From an uncultured Eubacteriales bacterium (lineage in GTDB: Bacteria > Bacillota > Clostridia > Oscillospirales > Acutalibacteraceae): 34,643 nucleotides of DNA. Below the pieces are notes generated by a model. That model saw only the letters and a list, made by a program, of their open reading frames with translations, ran no database searches and had not been told where the DNA came from. The stretch spans positions 1 to 34,643 of the forward strand of contig OMZF01000057.1 in assembly GCA_900315465.1 (NCBI GenBank). The letters are read 5' to 3'. A program made the translations under genes and the position numbers. Below, piece after piece: positions 1 through 7,069 of the stretch. Every line of letters begins with the position of its first letter. Within the stretch, counting starts at the first letter, position 1.

Positions 1-1271
1 TCAGCGTTAGCTTTGGCAATCTCGTCGATTTTGTCTCTTATGCGTAGAAAAGCTTCGGTAACAGTGGGGTCAAATTTCTTTCCGCTTTGTTCTTTTATGC
101 TGTCAAATACGACAGAAGTAGGGAGTGCAGCTTTATAGCTTCGTTTAGCAACGAGAGCATCGAAATAGTCGGCTATGGTCATAATTCTTGCACAAAGAGG
201 AATATCCTCACCTGCTATACCATAGGGGTAGCCTGAACCGTCCCAACATTCATGATGATAAAGTGCAACCGATTTTGCAACTTTGAGGAACTGCTCGTTT
301 TCTATATCAGACATTGCCTCTTCAATAAGTTTTTTACCGTTTATTGTATGCTCTTTTATGGTATTGAATTCAGACTGCGTAAGTCTGCCTGCTTTAGTAA
401 GAATTGAATCAGGGATCGTTATCTTTCCAATATCATGCAGAGGAGCAGACATCATTACATCATGCATATACTGTTCATCAAGAATATCTGCATAATCTCC
501 GTTTCTTTTGAGTTCCTTTACAAGTGCTTCAACATATTCACTTGTACGTTTAACGTGTTTGCCGGTACTGCCGTCACGAGCCTCGATAATATTCGCAAAG
601 CTTATGATTATCTGATTCTGCATTGATTCAATAGCGTTTGTTTTTTCATTTACGCTTATATCAAGTTCGCTTCTCTTTTCATCGAGATTATGAACAACAC
701 GACCTGTAAAGAGGTGAGTAAGTGTAAAGCAGGCTATACAGTTTACTACCAACAAACCTTTGGTCACTTCTGTACTGAACATATATTCCGGATGATACTC
801 ATCAAAACCGGCAACAAGTAATATAAATGATGCTGCTGCAATAAATATTATAAAACGTCTGAGTAAAACGTACAGTGACCCTTTTTTTCGTATAAATACC
901 GTTATAAACATCAGAGGAATAAGAAGATAATGGAAACCGGGAGCAAGTCCGAAGAGTTTAACTGCAAAAACCTGATGTACGATAAGTTCGGCTGCTGCTA
1001 AAAGTACACACGGCAGCATAGAGCCTTTGAAACGCCTGAGGATAAAAACGAATGCTGTATACAGAAGTACACATACACCGTCAACTATCATCATTGTTAC
1101 TATCATATAATATGAAAAAAGTATCAGATAAACCGCATGAAGCAACAGACAAGCAAGGAAAAACATATTCAATGGAGTACTGAAATAAGAATAATCCGCA
1201 TAATCTTTGTCATCGTTATATTTCGGTACTCCTGTAAAAAAGTTTACTATCTTATTACTGCTTTTTGACAT
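1..1271 (-). CDS. Membrane-bound HD-GYP domain phosphodiesterase (3' end off the window)
   Basis: The reading frame runs from ATG at 1271 to the left edge without a stop (423 complete codons), so the C-terminus is missing. The first ~200 residues are hydrophobic with roughly five or six membrane segments. A short coiled linker follows, then an HD-GYP domain: HDIGKI is visible, followed by HHECWDGSGYP and ARIMTIADYFDAL, the signature of cyclic-di-GMP phosphodiesterases of this class. The HD metal-binding pair and the GYP motif are intact, so activity is plausible. The membrane part probably senses or anchors. A GAGGTGA ribosome site precedes the start. No partner GGDEF gene lies in the window. 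Function as a c-di-GMP hydrolase is inferred from the family. Confidence 0.9.
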   Translation of the reverse strand, partial: MSKSSNKIVNFFTGVPKYNDDKDYADYSYFSTPLNMFFLACLLLHAVYLILFSYYMIVTMMIVDGVCVLLYTAFVFILRRFKGSMLPCVLLAAAELIVHQVFAVKLFGLAPGFHYLLIPLMFITVFIRKKGSLYVLLRRFIIFIAAASFILLVAGFDEYHPEYMFSTEVTKGLLVVNCIACFTLTHLFTGRVVHNLDEKRSELDISVNEKTNAIESMQNQIIISFANIIEARDGSTGKHVKRTSEYVEALVKELKRNGDYADILDEQYMHDVMMSAPLHDIGKITIPDSILTKAGRLTQSEFNTIKEHTINGKKLIEEAMSDIENEQFLKVAKSVALYHHECWDGSGYPYGIAGEDIPLCARIMTIADYFDALVAKRSYKAALPTSVVFDSIKEQSGKKFDPTVTEAFLRIRDKIDEIAKANA

Positions 1272-1370
1272 TTTTCGTCACCTCTATAATTTAATCGAAA
1301 TGATTTTGTATTTTTATGGTTTAATGCAATGAAGTGTATCAATTAAACAAAAATCAAAAATATTTATATA

Positions 1371-1399
1371 ATTATACTATATTTTTTTCGGTTATTCAA
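1371..1399 (-). promoter_or_regulatory. Probable sigma-A promoter of the HD-GYP gene
   Basis: On the minus strand TTGAAT (1399-1394) and TATAAT (1376-1371) are separated by 17 bases. The leader to the start at 1271 is about 90 bases of AT-rich DNA. Confidence 0.6.
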
Positions 1400-1450
1400 T
1401 ACTTATTATCATAAATTATGAATATTTTTTATTATTGAGGTGAGATTTGT

Positions 1451-2314
1451 ATGATAATTGTATTAAACAGAAAACGACTTATACTTTCGGTTATAGCAAT
1501 ATTTATAGCTGCATTATGTGCATCACTTGCATTTTACAGTATACCGACAGCGGCGGAAGTAAAAGGAGTTTCACTGCCGATCATAATGTATCATGGACTT
1601 TGTCCGGACAAGGAAAGGCAAAATAAATATATCATAGACCCGTCATATTTTGAAGAAGATCTTATATATTTAAAAGAGCAGGGATATGAAACGGTACTTC
1701 TGAGAGAGGTTATCGACCATTTCAAAAAAGGGACACCTCTGCCCGAAAAACCTGTTTTGCTCACTTTTGATGACGGATATATGAATAATTACACTTATGC
1801 ATATCCTCTTCTTCAAAAATATTCGGCAAAGGCAGTGATTTCTCCCATAGCTGCCGAAACGGACAAGGAAGATAATAACCTGTACAGAGATTCACGCTGG
1901 TCACAATGCAGTTGGGATGAACTAAAAGAGATGTCGGACAGTGGACTCGTTGAAATTGAAAATCATACTTATGACCTCCATAATATAAGTGACAATGTGC
2001 GGGGAGCTGCTATTGCAAAGGGTGAAAATGAACAGGATTATGAAAAACGTCTCAAAGCAGATCTTTCAGATGCCAATAAAAGAATAGAACGGCATATCGG
2101 AAAAGCAGCAAATGCCTTTGTATACCCTTACGGAGCGAAAAGTGAAACAACTGAGGAAATAGTAAAATCAATGGGATTTGAAGCAATTTTAGACTGTGAA
2201 AATAAAATCAATATACTCAGTTCTCCCGATGACCTGTATCATCTCCACAGATTTATAAGAACTGACAATATATCGGTATATAGTTTAGATATCAGAGGAT
2301 GGAAGATTATTTAG
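1451..2314 (+). CDS. Membrane-anchored polysaccharide deacetylase
   Basis: 287 residues. An N-terminal signal anchor spans residues 8-30. The NodB-type carbohydrate esterase 4 domain follows: MYHGL near 46-50, TFDDGY at 105-110 (catalytic and metal-binding aspartates) and NHTYDLH at 171-177, which supplies histidines at 172 and 177 in the place of the family's HxxxH metal ligands. These enzymes remove acetyl groups from peptidoglycan or other N-acetylated sugars outside the membrane; the exact substrate cannot be read from sequence. GAGGTGAG at 1437-1444 is the ribosome site. The gene stands alone, divergent from the HD-GYP gene; the hairpin repeat at 2351-2415 follows it. Confidence 0.9.
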   Translation: MIIVLNRKRLILSVIAIFIAALCASLAFYSIPTAAEVKGVSLPIIMYHGLCPDKERQNKYIIDPSYFEEDLIYLKEQGYETVLLREVIDHFKKGTPLPEKPVLLTFDDGYMNNYTYAYPLLQKYSAKAVISPIAAETDKEDNNLYRDSRWSQCSWDELKEMSDSGLVEIENHTYDLHNISDNVRGAAIAKGENEQDYEKRLKADLSDANKRIERHIGKAANAFVYPYGAKSETTEEIVKSMGFEAILDCENKINILSSPDDLYHLHRFIRTDNISVYSLDIRGWKII

Positions 2315-2350
2315 TGTGTAGTTTTGAATTTGCTGCAAAGGCAGTAATAC

Positions 2351-2415
2351 TGTCATTCTGAGGAACGAAGTGACAAAGAATCCGTCAAAGATTCCTCGCA
2401 TCGCTCGGAATGACA
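2351..2415. repeat. Dispersed intergenic hairpin repeat, family A, copy 1
   Basis: The element begins TGTCATTCTGAGG and ends CTCGGAATGACA, which are imperfect inverted repeats of each other. Its inside also holds paired AAGAATC/AAGATTC tracts. Two related copies lie at 18131-18222 and 23539-23638. This copy lacks the internal GTGCCC...GCAC module of the others. It is intergenic and carries no reading frame. Confidence 0.8.
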
Positions 2416-2450
2416 TAGAGGAATTTATTTTGTCGTTCACTATAAATCGT

Positions 2451-2465
2451 ACATTGCTAATTGAA
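2451..2465 (-). repeat. Remnant of repeat family B
   Basis: ACATTGCTAATTG matches, in inverted orientation, the left end of the family B elements at 4409, 8023 and 17012. The hairpin part is absent, so this is at most a decayed end. It sits just before the ribosome site of the amidase gene. Confidence 0.45.
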
Positions 2466-2477
2466 TAGGTGGTTTTT

Positions 2478-3215
2478 ATGGCAAAAATATTTTTAAGTCC
2501 GTCAACTCAGGAATTCAATCCATATGTAGACGGAGGGAATGAAGAATATTATATGAATCTTATTGCTGATGCAATGCAGCCTTACCTTGATGCATCGGGG
2601 ATAATGTATGTGCGGAATGACCCGTCAAAGTCCGTGAATAATTCCGTTATGATGTCAAATTCGGATAATTATGATTTTCATTTAGCTATACATTCAAATG
2701 CCTCCCCGTCTCAGTCAGCAGGCAGAAACAGAGGAGTGCAGGTTTATTATTATGCTGCATCTCAAAACAGTAAAAGAGCAGCTGAGCTTTTTGCGGATAA
2801 TTTCAAAAATATATATCCTTTGCCCGATCTGGTAAAGACTGTGGCGACTACCTCACTTATCGAACTTTCAAGAACAAAAGCTCCCGCAATTCTTATAGAG
2901 GTAGCATATCATGATAACCCTGAAGATGCTCAATGGATAAGGGATAATATAGGGGAAATTGCAAGAAATCTGTCTCTTTCGACTGCCGAATTTCTGGGTG
3001 TGCCCTTTGAGCTGCCCAATGGAGTAAAAACGGGTGTTGTAAATACAAGGTCTACCCCTCTCAACCTCAGAGCAGAACCCTCTGTCAATTCCGAAATATT
3101 GGCAAAAATCCCCAGAGGCACAAGACTTCCTATAATAGGCAGGGACGGTGACTGGCTTCTCACACGTTATAACGGTAATACCGGATATGTTTATGCAAGT
3201 TATATAACTATGTAA
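2478..3215 (+). CDS. N-acetylmuramoyl-L-alanine amidase (Amidase_3) with C-terminal SH3 domain
   Basis: ATG at 2478 is chosen over an in-frame GTG at 2469 because AGGTGG (2467-2472) is correctly spaced only for the ATG; the product has 245 residues. Residues 1-175 are an Amidase_3 zinc hydrolase: acidic pair E22-E23, HLAIHSNAS around H72, and the catalytic glutamate region ILIEVAYHDN (E141). The usual GHGG motif at the N-terminus is replaced by SPSTQ, a variant I associate with a clostridial subgroup. Residues 185-245 form a bacterial SH3 (SH3_3) cell-wall-binding module with LNLRAEPS. There is no signal peptide, so release may need lysis, sporulation or non-classical export. It probably cuts the bond between muramic acid and the stem peptide. 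Confidence 0.85.
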   Translation: MAKIFLSPSTQEFNPYVDGGNEEYYMNLIADAMQPYLDASGIMYVRNDPSKSVNNSVMMSNSDNYDFHLAIHSNASPSQSAGRNRGVQVYYYAASQNSKRAAELFADNFKNIYPLPDLVKTVATTSLIELSRTKAPAILIEVAYHDNPEDAQWIRDNIGEIARNLSLSTAEFLGVPFELPNGVKTGVVNTRSTPLNLRAEPSVNSEILAKIPRGTRLPIIGRDGDWLLTRYNGNTGYVYASYITM

Positions 3216-3287
3216 GCAAATTTTCGCTTTTATGCTATAGCACTTAAACTTGCTAAAGTAATTGACTGAAATTAATATAAAATACCC

Positions 3288-3317
3288 TTTACAAAACGAT
3301 AAAACTATGTTATATTA
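3288..3317 (+). promoter_or_regulatory. Probable promoter of the perR-rubrerythrin unit
   Basis: TTTACA at 3288-3293 and TATATT at 3312-3317 are 18 bases apart. The Per-box-like palindrome begins ten bases downstream, over the expected transcription start. Confidence 0.5.
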
Positions 3318-3326
3318 TTGATAAAT

Positions 3327-3341
3327 GATAATGATTATTAA
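3327..3341. promoter_or_regulatory. PerR/Fur-type operator
   Basis: TGATAATGATTATTA is a 7-1-7 palindrome. It differs at one position in each arm from the Per box consensus TTATAAT-N-ATTATAA. Its place just downstream of the -10 fits autorepression by the PerR-like protein encoded next. Confidence 0.65.
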
Positions 3342-3391
3342 AAATATTTTATTGAGACAAAATATGATAGAATTCAAAAGGTGGGGTATGT

Positions 3392-3793
3392 ATGCAGACA
3401 AAACGTAATTTCAGTGCAAAAAGAGAAGCTATATACGAAGCTTTGTCTGAAACAAAAACTCACCCTACTGCAGAATGGGTCTATAATAAACTTAAACCTT
3501 CCATACCTGATCTCAGTCTTGGTACAGTGTACAGAAATCTGACCGTATTCAAAGAAATAGGTCTTGCAAAGTCTGTAGGAGTTGTAAACGGTCAGGAGAG
3601 GTTTGATGCGGATATGTCTGTGCATCCCCATTTTGTGTGCAATAAATGTTTTAAGGTAATCGATGTTCCAAAGAGCACGAATTTCACCGACCCTGCTCTG
3701 TATGATTATATTAAAAAAGAATATGGTGCTGTAGTAGAAAGTCACAACGTTATCTTTTACGGTATTTGCAGAGAATGTTCGGAAAAAGGATAA
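3392..3793 (+). CDS. perR: Fur-family repressor, PerR-like
   Basis: 133 residues, the usual Fur/PerR length. A winged-helix DNA-binding half (about 1-80) is followed by a dimerisation half. Two CxxC pairs, C83/C86 and C126/C129, form the structural zinc site. Likely regulatory metal ligands are H24, D72, H78, H80 and D91; an aspartate at the last position is the PerR-like choice, where Fur has glutamate. PerR senses peroxide through iron-catalysed histidine oxidation and then releases DNA. The Per-box-like site upstream and the reverse rubrerythrin gene 65 bases downstream support this assignment. Fur or Zur activity cannot be fully excluded. Confidence 0.82.
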   Translation: MQTKRNFSAKREAIYEALSETKTHPTAEWVYNKLKPSIPDLSLGTVYRNLTVFKEIGLAKSVGVVNGQERFDADMSVHPHFVCNKCFKVIDVPKSTNFTDPALYDYIKKEYGAVVESHNVIFYGICRECSEKG

Positions 3794-3797
3794 TTGG

Positions 3798-3816
3798 CGG
3801 AACATGAAATGTTTCG
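3798..3816 (+). other. Small hairpin between perR and rubrerythrin genes
   Basis: CGGAACAT and ATGTTTCG form an 8-bp stem with a three-base loop. No T-run follows, so it is more likely an mRNA processing or stability element than a full terminator. Confidence 0.35.
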
Positions 3817-3858
3817 TCTTATATATCAAAAAATCAAAATCAACGGAGGTAATCAAAA

Positions 3859-4404
3859 ATGAAAAAGTTTGTATGTCAGGTTTGCGGCTATGTTTTCGAG
3901 GGAGAAGAAGCACCTGAAAAATGTCCTGTCTGTAAGGCACCGAAAGAAAAATTCAACGAGATGAAGGGTGAGGCTTCTTTCGCTACTGTACATGAACTCG
4001 GCTCTGCCAAAGGCGTTGACCCTGAAATTTATCAGGAACTTGTAAACAATTTCAACGGTGAATGCAGTGAGGTGGGTATGTATCTTGCAATGGCAAGAGT
4101 TGCCGACAGAGAAGGCTATCCCGAAATTTCCGCTGCATTTACAAAGTATGCTTTTGAAGAAGCAGAGCACGCTGCAAAATTTGCAGAACTTCTCGGAGAA
4201 GTTCTCACAGACAGCACAAAGAAAAATCTTCAGATGCGTGTAGATGCAGAAACAGGTGCTTGTGCAGGTAAATTTGAACTTGCTAAGAAAGCTAAGGCTC
4301 AGAATCTTGATGCTATCCATGACACCGTTCATGAAATGGCAAAGGATGAAGCCCGTCATGGTGCAGGTTTTGCCGGTCTCCTCAAAAGATACTTCGGAGA
4401 ATGA
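3859..4404 (+). CDS. Reverse rubrerythrin (N-terminal rubredoxin, C-terminal ferritin-like di-iron domain)
   Basis: 181 residues. Rubredoxin comes first, with C6, C9, C22 and C25 binding one iron. The ferritin-like four-helix domain follows, with glutamate/ExxH motifs EEAEH and DEARH for the di-iron centre. This domain order is the reverse of classical rubrerythrin and matches the clostridial revRbr proteins that reduce hydrogen peroxide and oxygen with NADH-derived electrons, known members of PerR regulons. GGAGG at 3845-3849 is the ribosome site. No separate promoter is evident, so it probably shares the PerR-controlled transcript. Confidence 0.92.
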   Translation: MKKFVCQVCGYVFEGEEAPEKCPVCKAPKEKFNEMKGEASFATVHELGSAKGVDPEIYQELVNNFNGECSEVGMYLAMARVADREGYPEISAAFTKYAFEEAEHAAKFAELLGEVLTDSTKKNLQMRVDAETGACAGKFELAKKAKAQNLDAIHDTVHEMAKDEARHGAGFAGLLKRYFGE

Positions 4405-4408
4405 TATT

Positions 4409-4503
4409 CAATTAACAATGTGCAATTGATCGATCATTCAAATTTAACACGCTGAATTAAAATTATAGCTGTTGTGCTTGTTTATCGGCATAACAGCTTT
4501 TTT
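4409..4503 (+). repeat. Repeat family B, copy 1, with rho-independent terminator
   Basis: It begins CAATTAACAATGTGCAATTG five bases after the rubrerythrin stop, continues through GCTGAATTAAAATTAT, and ends in an 11-bp stem (AGCTGTTGTGC, 4467-4477, with GCATAACAGCT, 4488-4498) plus six T. Related copies: 7933-8023 (inverted) and 17012-17105. It probably terminates the perR-rubrerythrin transcript. Confidence 0.8.
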
Positions 4504-4535
4504 CTATGTGCAGCATGCTGCAATGAATTGAGTTG

Positions 4536-4564
4536 TTGACGAAAATGCAATTGTGTGGTATTAT
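4536..4564 (+). promoter_or_regulatory. Promoter of the four-gene membrane protein cluster
   Basis: TTGACG (4536-4541) and TATTAT (4559-4564) are 17 bases apart, 33 bases upstream of the first start codon of the cluster. No other clear promoter is seen before 7023. Confidence 0.65.
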
Positions 4565-4597
4565 TTTAGTATGGATGTATAGAATGGAGGAATGTAT

Positions 4598-5188
4598 ATG
4601 AATAATATGAATGGTCAGAATAACCCCGTAAACCTTAATAAAAATAACGATAATACTCCTCAATATCCGCAGTACCCGCAATATCCTCAATATAATCAGC
4701 AGCAAGCTCAACAGCCTCAATATCAGCAACCTCAGCAGCCACAATATTCTCAATATCCTCAATATAATCAATATCCTCAGTATAATCAACAACAATATCC
4801 TCAGTACCCTCAATACAATTACGGATATAATGCACCCCCTCAGGACAGCAACTCTACTCTTTCACTTATTTTCGGCATAGTATCTATCGTTCTTTCAAGT
4901 TTCATTTCAGTTATAAGCATCATACTCGGTATTGTAGGCATGGTTCTTTCGTCTAACGCAAAAAAGAAAGCCGCTGCACAGAATATTCAGCCGCCCTCAA
5001 CCAATACAGCAGGTTTTGTCTGCTCGCTTATAGGTACTATCCTGTCTGCTTTGGTTATACTTTTCTGGATTCTCACTGTTGTAATGTTTATTGCTTCACC
5101 TGATTCATTTGACAATTATAGTTTCGGTGATGATATACACTACAGTATCGTATATCAGCTACAGGAAGGCGGTAGCCAATATGAATAA
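4598..5188 (+). CDS. Membrane protein with Tyr/Pro/Gln-rich N-terminus (DUF4190-like), paralogue 1 of 4
   Basis: ATG at 4598 is preferred over 4592 because GGAGG (4586-4590) lies seven bases before it. The product has 196 residues. About 20-75 are low-complexity repeats built on YPQ and QQ. Two hydrophobic hairpins follow: the first around LSLIFGIVSIVLSSFISVI, the second after a lysine/alanine-rich loop around FVCSLIGTILSALVILF. This pattern, GxxS...G-L/IG repeats flanking a charged loop, matches DUF4190-type small membrane proteins. Function is unknown. The N-terminus probably stays in the cytosol and is intrinsically disordered. It is first in an operon with three paralogues. Confidence 0.8.
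   Translation: MNNMNGQNNPVNLNKNNDNTPQYPQYPQYPQYNQQQAQQPQYQQPQQPQYSQYPQYNQYPQYNQQQYPQYPQYNYGYNAPPQDSNSTLSLIFGIVSIVLSSFISVISIILGIVGMVLSSNAKKKAAAQNIQPPSTNTAGFVCSLIGTILSALVILFWILTVVMFIASPDSFDNYSFGDDIHYSIVYQLQEGGSQYE
4658..4822 (+). repeat. Coding tandem repeats for YPQ/YNQ units
   Basis: Near-identical 9- to 12-base units (CAATATCCT, CAGTACCCG, CAATATAAT) repeat through this stretch and encode YPQ/YNQ/QQP. Such DNA is prone to slippage that would change repeat number in frame. Confidence 0.7.
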
Positions 5189-5588
5189 CAACTTTGATGA
5201 CGAAAATATGCCTAAACGTGTAAACCCTACTTACTCAAATCTTAACGGAGAATCTGCCCCCGATATAAACGAACAGGATTTCGGCATTTACTCCTCTCCC
5301 GATACCAATACATTCGATTCCGGTACGGCTGCTGGAAGTATTATACTCGGTATTCTTTCGGATCTTACCTTCTGGCTGCCTGTTCTCCCCCTTATTTTCG
5401 GCATTATCGGTATATTCCTCTACAACGAGGATAAAAAAAGAGCTTTTATTAACAAGCAGCCTCTTTCGGGCACTGCTATGGCAGGTAATGTGTGCTCGAT
5501 CATCGGTATAGTTTTTAATCTTATATTATATGCTCTTATATTTTTTGTACCGTCACTTTTTGCCGCTTTCTCTATTTTTTCCCGATAA
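5181..5588 (+). CDS. DUF4190-like membrane protein, paralogue 2 of 4
   Basis: 135 residues from ATG at 5181, which overlaps the last eight bases of the previous gene; GGAAGGCGG lies just upstream, so translation is probably coupled. An Asp/Asn/Ser-rich tail of about 50 residues precedes two hydrophobic hairpins. The first is around FWLPVLPLIFGIIGIFLY; a short loop KKRAFINKQPLSGTAMAG leads to the second. The loop pattern (charged residues, QPLSG, small residues, GxxxSIIG) recurs in the neighbouring paralogues. An upstream in-frame start inside gene 1 is rejected because it lacks a ribosome site. Function is unknown. Confidence 0.78.
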   Translation: MNNNFDDENMPKRVNPTYSNLNGESAPDINEQDFGIYSSPDTNTFDSGTAAGSIILGILSDLTFWLPVLPLIFGIIGIFLYNEDKKRAFINKQPLSGTAMAGNVCSIIGIVFNLILYALIFFVPSLFAAFSIFSR

Positions 5589-5607
5589 TTAAAGGAAGGT
5601 GTTTTGT

Positions 5608-6060
5608 GTGAAATTTACGAACGAATCTGAACCCACAGTAACTGAACAGAATTCTGATATGCCTATCTTTAATCCCACAGTTATTGATACCGATACACAG
5701 CCTGCAAATAAAATGGTAAAAGGCAAACGCAATTATAACACAAACGATCTTATAAGGCAAAATGACCATTCTATACTCTATGCACCTAAAAGCCAGAATT
5801 CCAATCCCGCTCAAAGACCTGCAGCAATCAGTCTTATAAGCGGCATTTTGTCTATCATTACAGGAATGCTTTTACCCTTTATCTCTTTTCCTCTCGGTAT
5901 TGTAGGTATAGTTTCCTCACTTATATCAAAAAGAATTTCCGGATACGACGGCAAACCTATGTCAGGTCTTGCCATTGGAGGTCTTATCATATCCATACTC
6001 GGAGCAGTAAGTTCTGCTTTCTGGGGAATTATATGGATACTTGCTCTTTTACATCCATGA
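5608..6060 (+). CDS. DUF4190-like membrane protein, paralogue 3 of 4
   Basis: GTG at 5608 is chosen because AAAGGAAGG (5591-5599) sits eight bases before it; an earlier in-frame GTG at 5599 overlaps that site. 150 residues: a polar N-terminal tail of about 75, then two hydrophobic hairpins around AISLISGILSIITGMLLPF and GGLIISILGAVSSAF separated by the loop KRISGYDGKPMSGLA. This GKPMSGLAIGG...ILG loop is the clearest DUF4190-type sequence of the four. It lies 19 bases after paralogue 2. Function is unknown. Confidence 0.78.
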   Translation: MKFTNESEPTVTEQNSDMPIFNPTVIDTDTQPANKMVKGKRNYNTNDLIRQNDHSILYAPKSQNSNPAQRPAAISLISGILSIITGMLLPFISFPLGIVGIVSSLISKRISGYDGKPMSGLAIGGLIISILGAVSSAFWGIIWILALLHP

Positions 6061-6070
6061 GGTGATCGTT

Positions 6071-6655
6071 TTGGATAACAGAAATATTACTGAAATGTCT
6101 TTTGACGAAATATTCCCACCACTTGAGCCTCTCAGCGATACAACAAAAAATTCCGATGACGATATTGTATACGGCAGTAATCCACTTACAGAGGATGACT
6201 CCGTGCATGAATCTTATGATACTGACTGTGAAAACCACAAAACAAGTTCATCTGATAATCCTCCCCCCGTTTTCGATGCTCATATTTATCAGAGTGCAAA
6301 AATGAATGCTCCTGCTTTTGTTCCTCCGTCTTCATACGAACCTTTAAATCCTGCGGTTAAACAGCATCAGGTGAATATTAACACAAAAAATCAGTCTGAA
6401 AATTATAAGAATATTATATGGGGCATTATGTCAATTATATTCAGTTCTTTCGGTATTGGTATCATCTTCGCAATAGTAGGTCTTGTAAAGGCAAAAAAAG
6501 ATTATCAGAAACAAAGAGAAACTGTCGGCAATACTGAGCAGATTCAAAAACCCCATGTAGTTATTGCCTTGTGCATAATCGGTATTATACTTAATGCAGT
6601 ACATCTTATCCCCAGCATCATAGATCTTATTCTGAAACTTATATACGGAGGCTAA
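6071..6655 (+). CDS. DUF4190-like membrane protein, paralogue 4 of 4
   Basis: The start is probably TTG at 6071, behind GAGGTGAT (6059-6066); this begins 10 bases after paralogue 3. 194 residues. The polar tail is about 120 residues and acidic at first. Two hydrophobic segments follow: IIWGIMSIIFSSFGIGIIF and VVIALCIIGIILNAVHLI, separated by a basic loop. The loop no longer has the PMSG motif, so this is the most divergent copy. It is followed after two bases by the next start codon, suggesting translational coupling. Confidence 0.72.
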   Translation: MDNRNITEMSFDEIFPPLEPLSDTTKNSDDDIVYGSNPLTEDDSVHESYDTDCENHKTSSSDNPPPVFDAHIYQSAKMNAPAFVPPSSYEPLNPAVKQHQVNINTKNQSENYKNIIWGIMSIIFSSFGIGIIFAIVGLVKAKKDYQKQRETVGNTEQIQKPHVVIALCIIGIILNAVHLIPSIIDLILKLIYGG

Positions 6656-6657
6656 TC

Positions 6658-7023
6658 ATGGACAGACAAAATATTGCTTTGAATTATAAACATAAGGGCT
6701 GTAACTGCTGTCAGGCGGTACTTCTTAGTTATGCGGACAAGCTCGGTCTTTCAGAAAAAACTCTGCTCGCTCTCGGTTCGGGTTTCGGTCTGGGTATGGG
6801 AGGTATGCAGGGAAACTGTGGTGCTCTTATCGGTGCTGTTATGGTTGATAATCTTATGAATTCCCGACACAATGCAGCTAATGCAAGAAATATACTTGCC
6901 CGATTCCAATCAAAATGCGGTGCTGTCACCTGTAAGGAGCTTAAAGGTATAGAAACATCCCGTATGCTTTGCTCCTGCGATGACTGTGTTAAAAATGCTG
7001 TGGACATACTTGAAAATCAGTAA
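6658..7023 (+). CDS. C_GCAxxG_C_C family protein
   Basis: 121 residues, nine of them cysteines. CNCCQAV near 15-20, GNCGALIGA near 52-60, CGAVTC at 87-92 and CSCDDC at 105-110 match the cysteine layout of the C_GCAxxG_C_C family, which is usually found as a short stand-alone or redox-linked protein in anaerobes. A metal or redox role is suspected from the cysteines but no activity is established. GGAGG precedes the ATG, which lies two bases after the stop of the last DUF4190-like gene, so it is the last cistron of that operon. Confidence 0.85.
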   Translation: MDRQNIALNYKHKGCNCCQAVLLSYADKLGLSEKTLLALGSGFGLGMGGMQGNCGALIGAVMVDNLMNSRHNAANARNILARFQSKCGAVTCKELKGIETSRMLCSCDDCVKNAVDILENQ

Positions 7024-7069
7024 AAAATTCCCGTATATCAGTGTTTTCTTCTGATATACGGGAATTTTT
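7023..7069. terminator. Two-way rho-independent terminator
   Basis: A perfect 19-bp stem (7023-7041 with 7051-7069) and 9-base loop, with A-run on one side and T-run on the other. It ends the plus-strand cluster and the converging glycosylase gene, whose stop codon is at 7068-7070. Confidence 0.93.

Noticed and set aside
3374..4359. Long minus-strand frames opposite perR and rubrerythrin
   Set aside because: Both plus-strand genes have clear family motifs and ribosome sites; the antisense products are Phe/Cys-rich and unlike any family.
4463..4835. Minus-strand frames opposite the YPQ repeats
   Set aside because: Their Leu/Ile/Arg repeats are the complement of the CAATATCCT coding repeats.
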